This document shows, piece after piece, positions 59,140 through 64,000 of a DNA stretch of 64,000 bases (position 1 is its first letter; each line of letters starts with the position of its first letter). The notes under the pieces are model-generated. The model saw nothing but the letters and a program-made list of their open reading frames with translations. It made no database searches and had not been told where the DNA came from. The position numbers and the translations under genes are program-made. Origin of the DNA: Sympetrum striolatum. Lineage: Eukaryota; Arthropoda; Insecta; Odonata; Libellulidae. The stretch is taken from positions 124,001 through 188,000 of the forward strand of contig CANPUZ010000062.1 of NCBI GenBank assembly GCA_947579665.1, in the 5' to 3' direction.

Positions 59140-60015
59140 CAGGGTGGGGCATAATGGAGTCCCTAGTTTCAAAAAATCACTGTAGGGTGCTATGACCAAT
59201 TAAAGGAATGTGGTAGGAGTGGTTAGGTTGGGGGGATGATGCCATTTACAGTAGTTGTCATGCCGTGGTCAGGTGAGCACCAAGGATTTGTTGAGGAGGC
59301 AATCTTCAAAAACGGGGAAAGCGTGGTAGCGACACAGAGGGCGTTTTGCAGGCAGTTCCGTTGTCACTAAAGTGTTCCTTTTCCTAAAACCATTTGGAAA
59401 TGGATTGGTAATCTAAGAGAGCAACGGGATATGCCATTCCTAGAAAACCAGTTAGTCGACCGAAAACCGTGAGAACACCTGATAACATCGAGGCAGTTAG
59501 AGCGTCTATTGAACAGTCTCCAGTGCGCTCTGCCAAGAAACATGCCACCGCCCTAGGGATATCGTCGAGAACAGTGAGGAGAATTTCACACGCAGACCTT
59601 CCCTTACACCCTTACAAAATGATGACGGCCCAGAAATTGAGCCAACAAGACTTTGTGAAACGTGCAGATGCCACGTTTCTTGCAACCGCCTGATCTGCTT
59701 GGGAGGGGATGCTCCATGGCCCCCTCGCTCTCCAGATTTAACTCCATACGACTTTTTCCTGTGGGGGTACCTAAAGGCTGAGGCTTTCAAAGGTCACCCT
59801 CGAACTGTCGAAGACCTAAAAGAGGCGATTGAGGATGTTATCGCTGCAATTCCGCAAGTTATGCTGAGAAGAGTGTATGAAAACTGCTTTGAACGACTCA
59901 ACATGTGTATTGATTGCCTAGGCGGGCACTTAACGATATTATTTTCAAAACTTGATGAACCATTTTTATTTTTTCGATTTATACTCTAAATCAGGGACTC
60001 CATTATGCCCCACCA
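59140..60015 (+). mobile_element. internally deleted mariner-type element
   Basis: Inverted ends CAGGGTGGGGCATAATGGAG (59,140) and, at the right on the minus strand, TGGTGGGGCATAATGGAGTC are flanked by TA dinucleotides (59,138-59,139 and 60,016-60,017), as expected for Tc1/mariner insertion. At 876 bp it is well short of the ~1.3 kb of intact mariners. Confidence 0.9.
59236..59989 (+). pseudogene. mariner-like transposase with central deletion
   Basis: The N-terminal DNA-binding part is spread over frames. GFVEEAIFKNGESVVATQRA forms the first helix-turn-helix, reaching a stop after CRQFRCH; TIWKWIGNLREQ follows. RTPDNIEAVRASIEQSPVRS then opens the second helix-turn-helix, with ALGISSRTVRRI and LPLHPYKM, to a stop at ~59,693. 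The next frame begins MGGDAPWPPRSPDLTPYDFF with LWGYLK, which carries the third catalytic acidic residue, and continues with AIPQVMLRRVYENCFERLNM and GGH to 59,989. The region with the first two catalytic Asp residues is missing (deletion near 59,660-59,710). The element could only move in trans. Confidence 0.88.
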
Positions 60016-60114
60016 TACTATTGTATATTGTATTTGTATTGTTGAGGATGGCTGGATGGAATTTTTCTGAACATTAAGAGCAGGCTTAGCTAGATTTGTT
60101 CCAATTAAATGTTT
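60016..60114. other. short spacer between mariner and the 3.5-kb repeat copy 2
   Basis: AT-rich, nothing recognisable. Confidence 0.5.
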
Positions 60115-63100
60115 GTACAGCTAACAGCAAAAAAAAGTTACCACCCCTGACCCACCAAAAAATTCTAAGTCCAAATTTCGGGCCGGCGAGCCTTTCTCTC
60201 GAGAAGGGAGGAAGAGAAAAGAAAGATGGAGGACATGGTCCGTTACGCTAGCTCGGCTCTCGCGTTTGGATGGAGAATTTTCGTTATTTATATAAAAATC
60301 ATTTACTACTATCAATTATCTGCCGCAACATTTGATGTGTTAACGCGTACTATTGAATTTGACGACGATCGACTGGAAGATAACTAAAGAAATGAATCGA
60401 ATGGAATGCAGCAATCAAAGTCACTCTCACTTTAATTTTCGATAACAGATTATTAAATCATTTCCAAAACAATACAAATGAATTTAACTGAATACAACAT
60501 TCGGTATCAAATTAACTCACATTTCGTTTTTCGAAAATCGATCGTTTAAATCACTTCCAATGATTGATTATGCTCATCAATGTGAACGAAACCAGCAACT
60601 ATTCTCTTCTTCTTTATTTCAAATTGGCCAAAAAGCAGGATCTCGGATTCAACAATGGCATTTGTCGTCAGGGGGGCCGGCTGTTTATACTCACAAAAAT
60701 TTTCGTGTATTCCGTAAAAAAATCTCGAAAATTCAATTCGGAAACAACAATAAACGACCAAAATAAGGTTTTATATTCATTTACTCTGCTATTGCTTCTT
60801 GTCTAAATCTCGTATGACTATTATTTTTAATTTAATTTTGCAAAAGAAATGAAGCATGCAGCGACAAAAATGAACTTTACCTGCATTTCTTACGGAAATG
60901 CTTTGACTTGTCTGGGATCGAAGCAAGGACGAAGTGTCACCATTTTTTACAATATAAACACTTTCATATATATATATTTGAATGCAATGTTCTATAAAAA
61001 TTTCAAGTCAATCGACCAAGTGATTTTTGAGTTTTGCGGACAGAAACATATGCAGGCTGAATTTTGCTGAATACATAAGATATGTGCATAATTCGGTGGA
61101 TTATTATAATTTAATTTGATTCCTTTTACAACCCTTTCGTTTAACTTTCCCAATTGAAAAGCGTTCTATCATGAAGAGAAATAACTAAGAAATAAACACA
61201 AGGAAATAAAAGTTCCACATCTTCCACACAAAAAGTCGTGTAACTTTGACAAAGTTATTTATTTCCTTTTGCTTAGTTACCTATGGAGTTCACCAAATTT
61301 AAAGCTCATTCGATTGATTTAAATAAGGAATAATCTTTTCTAGATTACCATTTCCCCTTACTCTCGTGACTCCTATAGATTATATAATCCAAGAATTTGT
61401 AAAAATGAATTATCCTTATAACAACACTGTAGCAAATTCTCACAATTAGCTTTGACGTTTACTAGCACCTTCTTCAACATTTACATAAATACGCGATCCT
61501 CCATATGGCGTGTGCCTTGAAAAAGAAGAAAGAATGAGAGGGAACAAAAGTGTGACCTGCAAGTGAGAGGGTAGAATTCTTGGAAAACTGTTAAACAGGA
61601 CAAAACGAAATAGGTGGGGGAAAAGGACAAGATAAACCTTTTGTTACCAAAGGGGAATGGAAAGGAAAAACTTTCTCGTTGGGAGAAGAGGACGGGTTGA
61701 AATTTGCTCGATTCATTTTGATTTTATCTAAAATAATGTGTCCACTAGCCTTCTCTGATATATGTATAATTTTTAGCTCGCAATTAGAAGAATGACTCGA
61801 AGAAATAAATCTCTCATAAAGTGAGACTGCAGAGCATCAGATTAGAAATGTTGTAGGTTCTTCAGCCTATAACTTACGAAATCTCACTGTTTATCTGATG
61901 TGGATTGAATGAAAATAATCATAAATCACTTGATGAAACTACCGTCCTAAAAATTGGATCCATGGATTCCTTATCGTTTCAGAGTAATGGCTCACAGTAA
62001 ATACTGTAGTAAAAGGCCAGCGGTAGACGTCCTTTTGGTAAAATTCTCGAAATTTTGTTTCACAAAAGTTACTTCTCTCATTTTTTTTAGCTATTTACTG
62101 AACCACCAATCGACTCCGAAGAGTATTACAATTTGTTTATCTCGAAGTTCTCAGTATTTTAAGAAGACCATCTTTTATTTTATCAGTTACGAAAAATGAT
62201 AAGACCGCTATCCGTGGAATTGTTACTTTTGCATGACAATGTTAATCGACGTCTAACCAAATTTAAGACTTAGCTAGAGTATGACTTATTAGTACTCGAC
62301 GCAGGATGGGCAAGTTATTGCGTGTGTGTTACAGTAATGACTATTATAATTGTGTTTAAATACGTATTTAAATGACATCTTTATTTTATATTTTATAAAC
62401 CAGTTGAGATTGATTAGCAAATTTTATCAGTGAATCAAGATGAGTTTAACGTTTTGGCTATCATCAACACAGAGAGAAAAAATGTATTCACTTTCTCTTG
62501 GTGGTTTTTTATGTTAATTTTTAAGGTTCTTAAAATCTACGAAACTAATAACTGTATCTAACATTTAATGTGATAAAAGGATTGAAAACACTATACATTC
62601 AATGATAGTAATGAAAAAGAACCAAAGGAACGCTAGTTTAGCTAGCTAGCAAATAGCTATTTCTTAAATTTTCCCGTTTTGTTGTTGATTGATTTCTAAG
62701 GGTATCTTGAAGGTTTATGAAAATCATTGGTTAGAAGGAAAAGCCTGAAAAGATGAATGTAAATATTGAGAACGTAATTTTGGAATTAGAATGCTCCGAA
62801 GCTTAAATTTCTTCGGGAGTGATCTTTCTACGGTTAATATATGCTTAATTCTACTGCTGAAAGCAGAGACGGTCCGAGAAATGGGCAGTCTGGGAGACTG
62901 TCGACAGCATTTATGGGCTCTTCTCAGATCCCTTGAAGATTCTCAATGATAAAATTATACTCGTATAGCTTAGGTAATTTTAACGATTACACCCGGTCAC
63001 AATATTTAGGTAAACTTTTTTTATCCATTAAGGGGAACTAGTTCTAAACGTCTGCCCAGAATGTCAATAATCTTCAGATTACCCCCTCCCAATGATTGGA

Positions 63101-63665
63101 ATCAATTTCCTTCGCAATGGATGCAGCTTTCTTTGGTCCTAGTTCTCTGAGTAATTTCCTTTAATTCAAATTGATTGAAGAAGCCGTTACTTGGTAAAAC
63201 TGCATTATGTAAGAAATTGTGAATCTTTTTCCTTAGCTCAACGACTATAAGGAATGGTGGAAATAACTATGGCTATATTTTTATGGAAATTACATTTAGG
63301 AAAACTGCTAAATCAGGCGTAATTCATCTGAGTTGCCCTTACATCGGTAAATGCTGTTTAATAATTAAAATTTAGCCTTCGTATTTTACCCTTCCTTTTT
63401 TAATGAGAGGCCAATTTAGTCCATCAGCGATTACTGAATAAAGCACTAGAAATACTGACATCTCATACTTATTATCCATAATTACTCTTAAATAAGATGG
63501 GTAAAGCTTCCTTTCTTGGGAAATGTGTCAGGAGAATCTATTACTGCTGAATCTTAATGCTGGTTTCCAAGCCTCACCTATTCTTCCTTAAAACTTCTTG
63601 GTTTAAAGATAAGGAAGACATTTACGTCTTGAAGGTGCAGAAATTTAAATGTGTGATAGCTCGAC
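60115..63665 (+). repeat. 3.5-kb repeat, copy 2
   Basis: Direct repeat of 49,026-52,560, shifted by 11,090 bp at the left and 11,103 bp at the right. It starts at the same GTACAGCTAACAGC word. At the right, similarity runs to about ATTTAAATGTGTGA and CTCGRCATTTA and is then cut by the A/T-rich tail of a retrotransposon. It shares the satellite-like box CTGGGATCGAAGCAAGGACG (~60,912). Small frames inside (60,560-60,806) are shadows. Confidence 0.9.
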
Positions 63666-63666
63666 A

Positions 63667-64000
63667 TTTAGATTTAGATTTAGATATATACCCCGCGATC
63701 CGCCAGAGGCGTATGGCAGGGGGTGTAATACACCACCATTATTCATTCCTACCTATTAGCATCTCTAATAGCTTGGGGAAAAAACGACCAAAAGTAATTA
63801 TCCGTCCTTGCGATTACTTCCCTATAACGCTTCGTCGATGCCTCTCGGAGATCGCGTTCGCTCCTTACTGGCACTAACATTTCACTTACTTCGTCTATAA
63901 ATTCTGAACGATTGAACTTTTCGAAAAGTTTCCGACGATATTCAGATCTTCTCATCTGTAGTGAATTCCAACTGAGGGACTCTATCATTGCCGTAACGCT
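63667..64000 (-). pseudogene. 3' end of a non-LTR retrotransposon (ORF2 C-terminus and tail)
   Basis: On the minus strand the frame at 63,988-63,749 reads SWNSLQMRRSEYRRKLFEKF, then VIARTDNYFWSFFPQAIRDA. This is the conserved C-terminal end of LINE-type ORF2 proteins of arthropods (LxWxSLxxRR... RTDxxxxSFFPRxIxxWN). After the stop comes a 3' UTR with GTATTACACCCCCTGCCATA and GCGGGGTATAT, ending in a short (CTAAAT)n tail at ~63,688-63,667. The protein starts beyond the window's right edge. Here NR appears where WN is usual near the end. The tail sits at the end of repeat copy 2, so this element inserted into it or next to it. Confidence 0.8.

Noticed and set aside
49026..63665. The paired 3.5-kb repeats as LTRs of one large retrotransposon
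   Set aside because: They do not begin TG or end CA, no primer-binding site or gag/pol lies between them, and the interval holds unrelated elements and a host exon.

Overview
The window is eukaryotic nuclear DNA. It is strongly AT-rich, non-operonic and spliced, and is made almost entirely of transposon remains and repeats. The decayed piggyBac, mariner, Penelope, hAT-like and non-LTR elements, plus one exon resembling the Munc13-4/BAIAP3 (Unc13-4) family, suggest an arthropod and most likely an insect. That assignment is inference. Apart from the one exon I find no intact host gene, rRNA, tRNA or CRISPR.

Layout. 0-3.7 kb: old, broken copies of the satellite that dominates the middle of the window, one interrupted by a 393-bp TTAA-flanked MITE. 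3.7-4.2 kb: Penelope-like reverse transcriptase fragment with the YVDD motif. 5.9-6.2 kb: probable hAT-like scrap. 6.8-19.06 kb: three different piggyBac-type transposase pseudogenes, all on the minus strand. The first has three short symmetric phase-1 introns in its N-terminal part. The second is reduced to fragments. The third lies in a 5.99-kb TTAA-bounded element with unusually long (~0.88 kb) terminal inverted repeats.

19.59-40.26 kb: the striking region. Eighteen copies of a ~1.08-kb unit (7 plus, 11 minus) are separated by GATA/TA microsatellites and a recurrent hairpin spacer. Each unit is a higher-order repeat of about six diverged 145-177-bp monomers, and nearly every monomer keeps a GGTTCGANNCC box like a tRNA T-arm / pol III B box. 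Each unit also has a perfect 7-bp hairpin 15 nt from one constant terminus. I infer a non-autonomous, possibly Helentron-like element with a tandem tRNA-T-arm core, or a satellite that grew out of one. Many apparent ORFs here are by-products of this motif.

40.3-49 kb: gene-poor DNA with a 34-bp perfect palindrome and a 3.05-kb inverted-repeat element (44.44-47.49 kb) that holds a BED-like finger on the minus strand and a DDE transposase C-terminus on the plus strand. 49.03-52.56 and 60.12-63.66 kb: two ~3.5-kb near-identical direct copies of a non-coding repeat. Between them lie the Unc13-4-like exon (57,031-57,189), a TIR element with 178-bp internal tandem repeats, SINE-like tRNA fragments, a non-LTR endonuclease fragment and an internally deleted mariner. 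The right edge (63.67-64 kb) is the 3' end of a minus-strand non-LTR retrotransposon.

The window has no joint pathway. Its parts are layered insertions, and the host gene is represented by one exon in large repeat-filled introns.
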